From contig CALXET010000001.1 of the NCBI GenBank assembly GCA_944387405.1, forward strand, positions 124,001-188,000: a DNA stretch of 64,000 nt, in the 5' to 3' direction. Under the pieces are notes generated by a model. The model was given only the letters and a program-made list of their open reading frames with translations, searched no databases and had not been told where the DNA came from. Position numbers and translations under genes: made by a program. Positions 63,573 to 64,000 of this stretch are shown here, piece after piece. Source of the DNA: an uncultured Clostridia bacterium (GTDB taxonomy: Bacteria > Bacillota > Clostridia > TANB77 > CAG-508). How positions within the stretch are numbered: the stretch's first letter is position 1; each line of letters begins with the position of its first letter.

Positions 63573-63610
63573 AGATTAGTTTGAAATATAACTAATCTAT
63601 TTTATTTTAA
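63573..63610 (+). terminator. Terminator after the DUF1653 gene
   Basis: AGATTAGTT / AACTAATCT around TGAAATAT, then TATTTTATTTT. Confidence 0.75.
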
Positions 63611-64000
63611 TCAAAAACGATAGAGTAGGATACATATAATTATAATCTGTTTATATAAATTTTAATTGCAATTAACTATATTAATAAAAATCTTAAAATA
63701 AGACAAATACAGATATATAAGACCTTTTAGAAAATTTCCATATAAAAGAAAAAGTTAAATTAAAATTTTAAAATATAAAAATGAAGAATAATAAAATTTT
63801 TGATTTGCAATATAATATATATATCTTTTTAAAAATGCAAAAATTATTTTTGAAAATTTAGACTATTATGTTTTTATATTTTTAAAAATTAAAATCATAT
63901 TTAAAGAATGTCAAAAATTATACATATTTTTAAAACATGTATAATTTTTTTGATTTTTTATACATATTCATTGAAATAATAATTCAACATTGGCTAATCA
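63611..64000. other. AT-rich non-coding tail with a strong hairpin
   Basis: No gene is visible on either strand. A 13-base stem, AAAAATTATACAT / ATGTATAATTTTT (63913-63925 with 63937-63949), is followed by T-rich sequence. It may terminate an unseen small RNA or a gene converging from beyond the window. Confidence 0.5.

Overview
The window looks like chromosome from a very AT-rich, spore-forming member of the Clostridia, probably an uncultured gut lineage. The grounds are codon use dominated by A/T-ending codons and AGA for Arg, strong AGGAGG ribosome sites, a complete spoIIIA operon, a dipicolinate synthase subunit and Gram-positive gene families such as VanW, YvcK and a YneA-like protein. 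The taxon is an inference; the families are read directly.

Layout. 1-5.1 kb: end of a membrane protein, tig, clpP-clpX, and a membrane J-domain protein on the minus strand. 5.2-18.4 kb: rpsO with a leader, pnp, a processive glycosyltransferase, a pilin-like protein, murB, yvcK, glycogen debranching enzyme, holA and small membrane proteins. 18.5-23.9 kb: spoIIIAA-AH. 24-29.9 kb: pfkA, argS, a zinc-ribbon membrane protein and tRNA-Leu(CAA). 29.9-32.6 kb: accessory island beside the tRNA, including a deoxyribosyltransferase-like/Maf fusion. 32.7-48.5 kb: YfcE phosphodiesterase, an ABC exporter with a coiled-coil permease, a two-component system, VanW protein, trmB and a Gld-type ABC operon. 48.6-54.7 kb: mixed native and imported genes (RelA/SpoT-domain protein, spoVFB, SOS-controlled LysM protein, xerC-coaD, three small membrane-protein cassettes with a shared leader RNA). 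55-64 kb: a 1180-residue lectin/M14 peptidase, an ECF sigma factor with a PepSY-type membrane partner, a Nudix gene, an XRE regulator and a DUF1653 protein.

Main discovery. Ten sites in nine native genes (murB, spoIIIAA, spoIIIAE twice, spoIIIAH, spoVFB, coaD, xerC, an ECF sigma factor, a Nudix gene) break the reading frame, and every break is at an in-frame CGG. Skipping the C and continuing from GGN restores the protein in each case and puts a Gly where the family has one. I scanned every CGG in the window by eye. In native genes no CGG acts as an ordinary Arg codon; the only two others lie at the extreme 3' ends of ORFs, where a shift is equally acceptable. Three imported genes do use CGG as ordinary Arg. 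I infer that CGG is unassigned or hungry in this host and triggers +1 frameshifting (CGGN read as Gly). This would be genome-wide recoding, and it also predicts that CGG-containing foreign genes are mis-translated.

Most gene starts below were chosen by ribosome-site spacing and may differ from the longest ORF.
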